Shown here in pieces: positions 1-7,521 of a stretch of 64,000 bases of DNA (its first letter is position 1; each line of letters begins with the position of its first letter). Under the pieces are notes generated by a model that searched no databases, was not told the origin of the DNA, and was given only the letters and a program-made list of their open reading frames with translations. The translations under genes and the position numbers were made by a program. Source of the DNA: Clostridiaceae bacterium (GTDB taxonomy: Bacteria > Bacillota > Clostridia > Lachnospirales > Lachnospiraceae); NCBI GenBank assembly GCA_902362865.1, contig CABIYE010000012.1:1-64000 (forward strand), in the 5' to 3' direction.

Positions 1-61
1 AACTTACGTTTCTTTTAGACCGTAGGTCTATTAAGGTTACCCTTTTCCAAAAAAATCTTTT

Positions 62-544
62 TCATTTTCCTCTTGACATATCACCAAATTGCTTTCCGGT
101 TAATATAGCGTATACCTCATCCACATCACCCTTTGCAAGGCGTTCCGCCACTGTGTCATCCAACATTTTCTCAGCAATGATAGAGAGGATTTCCAGATGT
201 TCTTCACCGACGCCTGCGATTCCGATCACTACATTGACCGTACTTCCTTCCCAGTCAACCCCTTCCGGAAATGTCATAACTGCAATCCCGGAAGCCTTGA
301 TGTCCTTCTTGGCAGCTTCTACGCCATGAGGAAGCGCAAGACCATTTCCCATAAAGGTAGAAAAGGATTTTTCTCTTTCCACCATTGCATCTACATAAGG
401 TTCATCCACATATCCGGACTTTACCAGCATCTCACCTACCTGACGAATAACCTCCTCTTTGGATGCTGATTTACAATTTACACGGATATTTTCACGGTAT
501 AATAATTCTTTTTTTTCTTCTTTCTTTTTGTTCTTAAAAAACAT
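62..544 (-). CDS. mtlF: PTS mannitol-type EIIA component
   Basis: A 160-residue stand-alone EIIA protein of the mannitol/fructose class. It is cytoplasmic and passes phosphate from HPr to the EIIB domain of the mannitol permease. The phosphorylated histidine is expected at H73 in the motif LALPHG, followed by the typical FPEGVDW and GEEHLEIL segments. The N-terminus is unusually lysine/glutamate rich before the domain begins near residue 14. The start is supported by GGAGG eight bases upstream. It has its own promoter and MtlR-type operator upstream rather than relying only on read-through from mtlR. The gene expected next, mannitol-1-phosphate dehydrogenase, would lie beyond the left edge and is not seen. 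Family assignment is firm; sugar specificity is inferred from the neighbours. Confidence 0.92.
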   Translation of the reverse strand: MFFKNKKKEEKKELLYRENIRVNCKSASKEEVIRQVGEMLVKSGYVDEPYVDAMVEREKSFSTFMGNGLALPHGVEAAKKDIKASGIAVMTFPEGVDWEGSTVNVVIGIAGVGEEHLEILSIIAEKMLDDTVAERLAKGDVDEVYAILTGKQFGDMSRGK

Positions 545-620
545 AATCCCATCCTCCTTAAATTGATTTTTTGTCCCGGGTTTTTTATAAGTTTTGATTA
601 CTTATCTTCTTTCTGACTTT

Positions 621-691
621 ATTATAAAGCCAGAAAACCAAGGTTTTCAATTCAAAGAAGATGGGATTTGGCATCATCAGATAGCGCCAAA
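621..691 (-). promoter_or_regulatory. mtlF promoter with upstream MtlR-type operator
   Basis: Reading the minus strand there is a -35 TTGAAA (645-650), an 18-base spacer and a perfect -10 TATAAT (621-626). Sixteen bases upstream of the -35 lies a 25-bp inverted repeat (667-691) of the form TTTGGCAYYA-N5-TAGYGCCAAA. The same repeat stands at exactly the same distance from an identical promoter upstream of mtlA. This layout fits an activator site, and MtlR is the obvious candidate since its gene is adjacent. Operator identity is inference. Confidence 0.75.
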
Positions 692-734
692 ACTACGCAC
701 CTTTTTCTTCATTTTTCAGCCGGACAACCGGATA

Positions 735-2834
735 TTATCCTGACAGCCCGGACAAATATTTATTGAAATATTTCTTCAGATATCGTGAAAGGCAGTCTTT
801 AATCTCCTCTTTCCTCCCTCCGGATACCACATCCATAAATTCATACTCTTCTATCAGAAGGCTGCTGATATACCCTAATATATCATTATTCACCTTCAGA
901 TTCTCATCCTCCGGAACCAGCATAACGAACACAACCTTAATGCCTTTCAGATACGGATCCTGGAACGCTTCCAGATTCTTCGTCATGCACACGCTGAAGC
1001 TTGGACGGATTACGCCCTTTGTACGTGTATGCAGAAGGGCGAAGCCGAACTCTGCAAAAACCTGGCTGGCAATCTGCTCCCTGCGCATAATATCTTCCCT
1101 TATCATTTCCTGGCGGTCCGAATAGGGAGACAGCTTCTCTCCAATGGCAATCAAAAGTTCTTCAAAGGTAATCCGGTTATCTACTTTAAAAAATTCCATA
1201 TACTTAATTACTTGGTTAATCTGTGCCGCGACCAGATTAATCTCCTCTAGCTGCACCGAAAATTCATCTGCTTCTTTATTCTTTTCCGGCGTACGCTCAT
1301 ATTGATATACCTTTCTGCGGATTTCCTCCATATCCGAATCATTCAGCAAGGGATTGACGAATACCACCGGTGTTTCCATCTGTTCCAACGGAATACTGGA
1401 AACAAAGAAGTCCGTCTTCCCCATAACATAGGGAGTCACATCATTCTTCCCATAAGCGGTAAGCTGCACCCGGTCCCGAAATACCTTCTGAAGCTTGGAC
1501 GCCATCAGCCGGGAGATTCCGATGCCGCTGGAGCAGACGACACCCACATGAACCTTTCTGATTTCTTCATTCCGGTTTTCCAGGCGGACAAGTGCTGCAC
1601 CAAAATGCACCGTAAGGAATCCCGTCTCTTCCTCGGGAACTTTCTTCCCTGTATAGGCTTCCAGAACCCCGGCGACATGTCCGCACTTCTCATAAATATC
1701 CGCATAATTCTTCTTTATGTCGGAAAGCACCGGATTCTGTATCTGCATCCTGTGAATCAAGCGGATCAGCGTAGGCTGCAGATGGGCTAAAAGCCCCTGG
1801 ATAAATTCATCGTCCTGCCGCAGCAAGTAAGCGCTGTCCTTATCGAATGCATCAATCATTGCATTCACGAGGCGCTGCATCTCCTGACTCTCTGCCTTCA
1901 GCACCGTCTTGCCGTCCCATTGGATTTTCTCATGTTTTGCTCCCTTGATGTGCAGACAGATATAGGAAATCTCTACCTTCGGAATCTGAATTTCAAATTC
2001 TTCTTCCAATTCTCTTACGATAGCACAGGCCAAATGATAATCTTCATCCTCCTCTATCTTCTCCTGCCATCCGCCATCCGGCTCAATCACTTCCCCCTTC
2101 AGGATTCTGTTAATAGCAATAGACGTGTGGATAATAAGACCTACATAAGAGTTCTCCGTCAATGTCAATACCCTCGTATTCCCCATCCCGGTAATGCAGT
2201 CCATTACCCGACGCATAATATCATCATTCAGTATCTTGCCTATATTCCCTCGTTTCAGCACCTCATACCCGGCGCCATTTTCCGGTTCTTCATAAGCCTC
2301 TCTCACCACCTGCGTGTCCATATTTTCATTAATGAACGCACGAATTGCTTTCCGGTAATTTTCCTCACTTCCCTCAATCACCGTGCCGCTGCCGGGCTTG
2401 CGTCTGACAAAAAGGCCATATTTATTCAGCCATTCCTCAATAGCTTCCAGGTCCGTACTCACCGTCGCTTCACTGACACCAAACTGACTGCTGTAATAAA
2501 AAAGTTTCTTTAGACCTTTTTCTTTTAATATTTCCAGAATCAGACGCTTGCGTCTCTCTTCCCGGTTTCCCGCATCGTAGTCTTCTCCCTGTCCGATATC
2601 CGCAAACAGCCGTTCTCTTTCTTCTTCACTTCCGGTCAGCCAGACTCCCACTCCGGTTCTGGAATGAAATTGGATGTCATAATCCTTTAAAGAGCCGCTC
2701 ACATATTCCAGCTCCCGCTGTACCGTACGCTTGCTGACTCCTACCTTTTCTGCCAGGCTTTTCACAGAAATTGCCGTTTTCTCCTGAAGCAGCACTTGAA
2801 AAATCTGTTTCATACGCGGTGTAAATTTCATCAT
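735..2834 (-). CDS. mtlR: MtlR-type PRD-containing transcriptional activator
   Basis: A 699-residue PTS-controlled activator. Visible order: N-terminal DeoR-like winged helix (about 5-60, with KSLAEKVGVSKRTVQREL), a second HTH region (about 95-150), PRD1 with candidate histidines H236 and H295, PRD2 with H351 and H410, an EIIB-Gat-like domain with Cys434 in VVCSSGIG, and a C-terminal EIIA-like domain with H602 in LLHTRTKG. In characterised MtlR proteins phosphorylation of PRD2 by HPr activates, while the EIIB and EIIA sites sense the mannitol permease. The frame overlaps the end of the preceding EIICB gene by four bases, so they are probably co-transcribed. The first two codons are both ATG; the second has the better distance from GAGGG. 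All expected regulatory residues are present. Confidence 0.9.
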   Translation of the reverse strand: MMKFTPRMKQIFQVLLQEKTAISVKSLAEKVGVSKRTVQRELEYVSGSLKDYDIQFHSRTGVGVWLTGSEEERERLFADIGQGEDYDAGNREERRKRLILEILKEKGLKKLFYYSSQFGVSEATVSTDLEAIEEWLNKYGLFVRRKPGSGTVIEGSEENYRKAIRAFINENMDTQVVREAYEEPENGAGYEVLKRGNIGKILNDDIMRRVMDCITGMGNTRVLTLTENSYVGLIIHTSIAINRILKGEVIEPDGGWQEKIEEDEDYHLACAIVRELEEEFEIQIPKVEISYICLHIKGAKHEKIQWDGKTVLKAESQEMQRLVNAMIDAFDKDSAYLLRQDDEFIQGLLAHLQPTLIRLIHRMQIQNPVLSDIKKNYADIYEKCGHVAGVLEAYTGKKVPEEETGFLTVHFGAALVRLENRNEEIRKVHVGVVCSSGIGISRLMASKLQKVFRDRVQLTAYGKNDVTPYVMGKTDFFVSSIPLEQMETPVVFVNPLLNDSDMEEIRRKVYQYERTPEKNKEADEFSVQLEEINLVAAQINQVIKYMEFFKVDNRITFEELLIAIGEKLSPYSDRQEMIREDIMRREQIASQVFAEFGFALLHTRTKGVIRPSFSVCMTKNLEAFQDPYLKGIKVVFVMLVPEDENLKVNNDILGYISSLLIEEYEFMDVVSGGRKEEIKDCLSRYLKKYFNKYLSGLSG

Positions 2835-4198
2835 CTTCCCTCATTCCTTCTCTGAAGTTGTTCTATCAGTTCCTCATATCCACCTGCACTAACCAGGTTC
2901 TCAACGGTATAGACTTCCCTCTCCTGGAATTTCTTCGGCAGCATTACAAAATAATCCCTCTGACAGACAATTAAATCTATCTCCTCCGGAATCAGATCCG
3001 AAGCATATGCTTTCACACAGACATCTTCCATTCCTCTTGCTGCAAGCATTCTACGGAAAATCGCCGCGCCCATCGCACTGGACCCCACACCGCCGTCACA
3101 CACAAATCCGATGTGCCCGATTCTTTTTTCCTCTTTTCCTTCCATCTCTTTTTCTTCCTTTTTTCCTTTCTCTTCTCTATCTTCCTGTTCGGTCTTTTTC
3201 CGTTCTTTCAATCGAAGAATCAAAAGGCTTCCTCCAAAAGACACTGCTACGGACACGAAAATCCCGGCCAGTACAGGAATCACCATCCCCCTCCCTGCCA
3301 TAAGCAGGATAATGAAAATGCTGCCCGGCGACACCATTCCCTTTAAACCGGCATCTAATAAGACAAAGGTAAAATTCCCTGCCATACCTCCCAAAATTAA
3401 AGGCGCCAAAAGTCTCAGATCCGACCAGACAAAAGGAAAATAAACCTCATGGATTCCTCCTGCCAGCTCTGCAGCAATTGCCGAAAGATATTCATTCCTA
3501 CGCTCCTTCTTCACGACAAAAAGCGCCGCAAGCATTCCAAGCCCCGGTCCCGGATTCGTTTCCAGTAAAAATAACACAGAACTCCCGGTCTCCTGCAGCT
3601 GCTCCATCCCCAGTGGAACCAAAATGGCAAGATTCACCACATTATTCATAAAAAAGACCTTAAGCGGCTCAATAATAACACTAAGAAGCCCGATTGCACG
3701 ATACGTAATCAACAGATTCATCATCCTGCCTGCCAACCCTGTCGCCATCGCCAGCACCGGACTTACCAGATAATAAGAAAACACAGCCAGAACGCTTCCG
3801 GTAATCCCCATCGCCAGATTCTTTCCCAACATCTGAAATCCTGCTCCGGCATACTTCTCAATCAGGGGTTCTTCTTTCCTCCACAAAAATCCCGCTGCCG
3901 GTCCAAGAACCATCGCTCCCAGAATTCCGACAGAACTTTCTGCCGTCAAAAGCCCCGCTGTGGCGAGAACAGCCAATATGCCGCCTCCTGTCTCCCCTAC
4001 TTTCCGTCCTCCCTCAAATGCAAGTAAAGCAGGAAGCACAACTTCATAGACCAACTGCGAAATGGCATACATATTCTCATTGGGAAACCATCCCTGGTCA
4101 TGAAAGACCACAAACAGAATCCCTATGAAAATAAATATGCCAATATGTTTCATAATAATCCGGGTATAAAACTTCCCTAGTTTATTTAACTTTTCCAT
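2831..4198 (-). CDS. second PTS mannitol-type EIICB protein
   Basis: A 455-residue membrane permease paralogous to the MtlA protein encoded just upstream. It has an EIIC membrane domain (about 1-335) including the substrate-site motif GGIHEVYFPF, then a charged lysine/glutamate-rich linker (about 335-365) and an EIIB domain whose phosphorylated cysteine sits in FVCDGGVGSSAMGA. Transport and phosphorylation of a hexitol is the family role. It starts 33 bases after the first permease and overlaps mtlR, which indicates one operon. It is clearly more diverged than MtlA, especially in the linker, so it may handle a different polyol or be a regulatory paralogue; the sequence alone cannot decide. 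AGGA seven bases upstream supports the start. Confidence 0.85.
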   Translation of the reverse strand: MEKLNKLGKFYTRIIMKHIGIFIFIGILFVVFHDQGWFPNENMYAISQLVYEVVLPALLAFEGGRKVGETGGGILAVLATAGLLTAESSVGILGAMVLGPAAGFLWRKEEPLIEKYAGAGFQMLGKNLAMGITGSVLAVFSYYLVSPVLAMATGLAGRMMNLLITYRAIGLLSVIIEPLKVFFMNNVVNLAILVPLGMEQLQETGSSVLFLLETNPGPGLGMLAALFVVKKERRNEYLSAIAAELAGGIHEVYFPFVWSDLRLLAPLILGGMAGNFTFVLLDAGLKGMVSPGSIFIILLMAGRGMVIPVLAGIFVSVAVSFGGSLLILRLKERKKTEQEDREEKGKKEEKEMEGKEEKRIGHIGFVCDGGVGSSAMGAAIFRRMLAARGMEDVCVKAYASDLIPEEIDLIVCQRDYFVMLPKKFQEREVYTVENLVSAGGYEELIEQLQRRNEGR

Positions 4199-4231
4199 AT
4201 AATTTCCTCACACTGTTTTGAGAAAATTATA

Positions 4232-5596
4232 TCATCTTTTCTTTAAATTCTCCACTAATTCTTCGTATTGAGGAGCTGCAAGGAAATTCGTAATCAGAAT
4301 CAGTTCTGCGTTCGGATTACTGTGTGCCGCACGCTCTCCCAGTTCTTCATGGGTCACTACAATCTGCACATCCGCCGGAATAGATGAAACCGGAGTATGG
4401 ATAACTTCTATCCCTTCTATTCCTGCCGCTGCAATCTTTTTCTTCAGAACGGTTGCTCCCATTGCACTGGAACCCATGCCTGCGTCACAGGCAAATGCGA
4501 TCTTATGGATCTTACCCGCCGTTCCTTCTATTCCCTTTGCCTGCCGTTTCATGGCATCTTTCTTCTGCTGTGCCTCTTCAAGAGACGTATCCTTACCCAT
4601 GAATTTCAGAATCGGCACCGCAATCAGGAAAGCAACCGCCGCCGATACTGCAACTCCGATAAATAATCCCAGATAGCAATGGCGCTCTGCCATCATAGTC
4701 AATGCGATAATACTTCCCGGCGAAGCAGTAGATGTAAGCCCCACATCAAACAAACTAAAGCAGAATACCCCACTTGCGCCTCCTGCAATAACTGCCAGCA
4801 ATAAAAATGGATTCATCAGTATATACGGGAAGTAGATTTCATGGATTCCTCCAAAGAAATGGATAATCACTGCTCCCGGCGCCGAACTTTTCGCACTGCC
4901 TTTACCTGCGATACAATAAGCAAGAAGAACTCCAAGTCCCGGTCCCGGATTCGATTCCAGCAGGAAGAAAATAGATTTCCCAGCTTCCTCTACCTGCTGT
5001 ATCCCCATTGGTGAAAAAATACCATGGTTCAACGCATTATTTAAGAACAGCACTTTAGCCGGTTCGATAAAAATACTGGTCAGCGGAAGCAATCCATGAT
5101 CTACGAAGAATCCTACTCCGGCGCTCATAATACTATTCAGGAGATTCACCAGCGGCGTAATCCCTACCATTGCCAAAAGTGCCAGAATCGCACCGATAAT
5201 TCCTAATGAAAAATTATTAACCAGCATCTCAAAACCTGGCTTGATATGATTCTTCAGCATTTTATCAAACTTCTTGATGATCCATGCAGACAGCGGTCCT
5301 ACAATCATGGCTCCGATAAACATCGGCACGTCAGATCCTACAATCACACCCATAGCCGCAATCGTACCAATTACACCGCCTCGTTTTCCGGCTACCGCCT
5401 CACCGCCCGTATAGGCAATCAGCAGTGGAAGCAGCATGGATGACATAGGCCCTACCAACTGCGCAAATTTTTCATTCGGAAGCCATCCAGTATCGATAAA
5501 CAATGCCGCGATAATCCCCCATGCGATAAAAGCGCCGATATTAGGCATTACCATACCACTTAAGAATCTTCCGAATACTTGAACTTTCTCTTTCAT
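4232..5596 (-). CDS. mtlA: PTS mannitol-specific EIICB permease
   Basis: A 454-residue EIICB protein: N-terminal membrane domain EIIC with the family motif GGIHEIYFPY and the NPGPGLGVLL segment, then a cytosolic EIIB domain with the phosphocysteine in ACDAGMGSSAMGA. It imports mannitol and phosphorylates it to mannitol-1-phosphate using phosphate from MtlF. I chose the ATG at 5596 rather than the GTG nine bases upstream because GAGGTG lies eight bases before it. It is the first gene of a likely mtlA - second EIICB - mtlR operon, with a clear promoter and operator in front. No EIIA domain is fused, matching the separate mtlF gene. Confidence 0.92.
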   Translation of the reverse strand: MKEKVQVFGRFLSGMVMPNIGAFIAWGIIAALFIDTGWLPNEKFAQLVGPMSSMLLPLLIAYTGGEAVAGKRGGVIGTIAAMGVIVGSDVPMFIGAMIVGPLSAWIIKKFDKMLKNHIKPGFEMLVNNFSLGIIGAILALLAMVGITPLVNLLNSIMSAGVGFFVDHGLLPLTSIFIEPAKVLFLNNALNHGIFSPMGIQQVEEAGKSIFFLLESNPGPGLGVLLAYCIAGKGSAKSSAPGAVIIHFFGGIHEIYFPYILMNPFLLLAVIAGGASGVFCFSLFDVGLTSTASPGSIIALTMMAERHCYLGLFIGVAVSAAVAFLIAVPILKFMGKDTSLEEAQQKKDAMKRQAKGIEGTAGKIHKIAFACDAGMGSSAMGATVLKKKIAAAGIEGIEVIHTPVSSIPADVQIVVTHEELGERAAHSNPNAELILITNFLAAPQYEELVENLKKR

Positions 5597-5671
5597 TGAT
5601 TTCACACCTCTTCACTTTCTCTTTTTTATTCTGAGGTATGATTGGCCAATCAATCTCTTCTTTCTATGATT

Positions 5672-5742
5672 ATTATAAGGAAAAAAGCACAAGACTTTCA
5701 AGCAATAGAAAAAGAGATTTGGCACTACCGGATAGTGCCAAA
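5672..5742 (-). promoter_or_regulatory. mtlA promoter with upstream MtlR-type operator
   Basis: On the minus strand: -35 TTGAAA (5696-5701), 18-base spacer, -10 TATAAT (5672-5677). The 25-bp operator-like inverted repeat (5718-5742) lies 16 bases upstream of the -35, exactly as at the mtlF promoter. This copy is embedded in a longer palindrome (5714-5746) that may also serve as the terminator of the hydrogenase operon. Confidence 0.78.
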
Positions 5743-5746
5743 TCTC
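5708..5746 (-). terminator. possible intrinsic terminator of the hydrogenase operon
   Basis: A perfect 14-bp inverted repeat (arms 5714-5727 and 5733-5746, five-base loop) begins 17 bases after the hydA stop and is followed on the minus strand by a run of five T (5709-5713). The same bases contain the putative mtlA operator, so one of the roles may be incidental. Confidence 0.5.
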
Positions 5747-5763
5747 ACAAAATACATTCTTCT

Positions 5764-7506
5764 TTAATTTACGGTTCTCTTCACATAGGTCGTATGCAGC
5801 GTCTCATGTGCCTTATGGCTTCCCGGTTCGCCCAGATACTCCTCATAGAGTTTCTTAATTGCCGGATTCTCATGGGACTTACGAATCGCTTTTGCCGCGT
5901 CATTCCGGTACAGCACACCCGCACGGATTCCCTGCACATCCTTGAAGTTACGCACATCGCCGGATACCTGCGGCTGTCCGCCGCCGTTTACACAGCCTCC
6001 CGGGCATCCCATAATCTCAATAAAGTGATAATTAGCCTCACCGGACTTCACTTTGTTCAGCAGGTTTCTCGCATTGTTAAGACCGGAAGCCACCGCAACC
6101 TTCACTTCCATGCCCGCCACATTGTATGACGCTTCTTTCACACCTTCCGTTCCGCGGACATCTGTAAATTCCAGACTGGTAAGTTCTTCTCCTGTCAGTA
6201 CTTCTACCGCCGTACGCAGAGCCGCCTCCATAACGCCTCCGGTAGCGCCGAAAATTACGCCCGCTCCAGTAGATTCTCCCATCGGATCATCAAATCCTTC
6301 GTCCGGCAGAGCCGTAAAGTCGATGCCGCAGCGCTTAATCAGCCTTGCCAGCTCTCTGGTTGTAATGGCAATGTCCACGTCCGGTACACCCGCCGCGCTC
6401 TGATCGTCTCTTCCGATTTCAAATTTCTTCGCCGTGCAGGGCATAACGCTGACAGACACAATCTTCTTCGGATCAATTCCTTCTTTCTCCGCAAAATAAG
6501 TCTTAAGCATTGCGCCGAACATCTGCTGCGGAGACTTGCAGCTTGACAGGTTCTCTGTCATATCTGGGAAATAATGCTCACAATACTTAATCCATCCCGG
6601 TGAACAGGAGGTAATCATAGGAAGGACGCCGCCGTTCTTAATGCGATCCAGAAGCTCTGTCGCTTCTTCCATAATCGTAAGGTCTGCCGCCCAATCTGTA
6701 TCAAACACTTTGTCAAATCCAATTCTTCTGAGGGCTGCTGCCATCTGCCCTTCCACATCCGTTCCCATAGGATAACCAAATTCTTCACCCAGGCCGGCTC
6801 TCACAGATGGAGCCGTCTGCACAACCACATATTTTTCCGGGTCTGCAATGGCTTCGATAATCTGATCCGTACAGTCCTTCTCATATAACGCACCGGTAGG
6901 ACAGACTGCAATACACTGTCCACAGGATACACAACTGGTCTCTCCAAGCCCCATATCAAAAGCAGATCCGATAAATGTATCAAAACCACGGTTATTCGGT
7001 CCAATCACGCCAATCCCCTGAGTCTTCTCACAGGCTGCCACACAGCGGCGGCACAGGATACATTTATTATTATCACGCACCATATGGACAGCAGAGTCAT
7101 CCAGCTCATAGTGGTTACTCTCGCCTTCATAATAATTCTCGTCATCCACACCATATTCCCGGCAGAGCTGCTGCAATTCACAATTCCCGCTTCTTACACA
7201 GGAAAGACATTTCTTATCATGGTTGGACAAAAGGAGCTGCAGCGTCCGCTTTCTGGACTGAATCAGCTTCGGCGTGTTGGTGTAAACCTCCATTCCTTCA
7301 TTTACAGGATGCACGCAGGCTGCCACCAGGTTTCTCGCACCCTTTACTTCTACCACGCACATACGGCAGGCGCCGATCTCATTGATTTCTTTCAAATAAC
7401 ATAAGGTCGGAATCCGGATTCCCGCCAGATGTGCCGCTTCAAGGATAGTAGAACCTGCAGGGGCGGATACATTAAGTCCGTTAATTTTAAGATTAATATT
7501 TTCCAT
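5764..7506 (-). CDS. hydA: NADH-linked [FeFe] hydrogenase catalytic subunit HydA (group A, trimeric type)
   Basis: About 580 residues. Numbering from the ATG at 7506: an N-terminal plant-type [2Fe-2S] domain (C36, C47, C50, C64), a His/Cys-ligated cluster (H96, C100, C103, C109), two ferredoxin-type [4Fe-4S] motifs (near 149-159 and 192-202), then the H-cluster domain with TSCSPGW (about 299-305), MPCTAKK (C357) and MGCPGGCVNGGGQP (C501, C505). It reduces protons or oxidises H2, and with HydB and HydC forms an electron-bifurcating or NADH-dependent complex. I prefer the second ATG because GGAGG sits nine bases before it but directly abuts the first. It is the last gene of hydC-hydB-hydA. The hydE/F/G maturases are not in the window. 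Confidence 0.94.
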   Translation of the reverse strand: MENINLKINGLNVSAPAGSTILEAAHLAGIRIPTLCYLKEINEIGACRMCVVEVKGARNLVAACVHPVNEGMEVYTNTPKLIQSRKRTLQLLLSNHDKKCLSCVRSGNCELQQLCREYGVDDENYYEGESNHYELDDSAVHMVRDNNKCILCRRCVAACEKTQGIGVIGPNNRGFDTFIGSAFDMGLGETSCVSCGQCIAVCPTGALYEKDCTDQIIEAIADPEKYVVVQTAPSVRAGLGEEFGYPMGTDVEGQMAAALRRIGFDKVFDTDWAADLTIMEEATELLDRIKNGGVLPMITSCSPGWIKYCEHYFPDMTENLSSCKSPQQMFGAMLKTYFAEKEGIDPKKIVSVSVMPCTAKKFEIGRDDQSAAGVPDVDIAITTRELARLIKRCGIDFTALPDEGFDDPMGESTGAGVIFGATGGVMEAALRTAVEVLTGEELTSLEFTDVRGTEGVKEASYNVAGMEVKVAVASGLNNARNLLNKVKSGEANYHFIEIMGCPGGCVNGGGQPQVSGDVRNFKDVQGIRAGVLYRNDAAKAIRKSHENPAIKKLYEEYLGEPGSHKAHETLHTTYVKRTVN

Positions 7507-7521
7507 ATTCTCCATCCTCCA

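Noticed and set aside
16..30. Short palindrome TAGACC-GTA-GGTCTA downstream of mtlF
   Set aside because: No T-run follows on either strand and the arms are only six bases, so it is not a convincing terminator.
5606..5763. Search for a cre (CcpA) site upstream of mtlA
   Set aside because: No match to the usual 14-bp cre pattern was found by eye; the palindrome there matches the mtlF-side operator instead.
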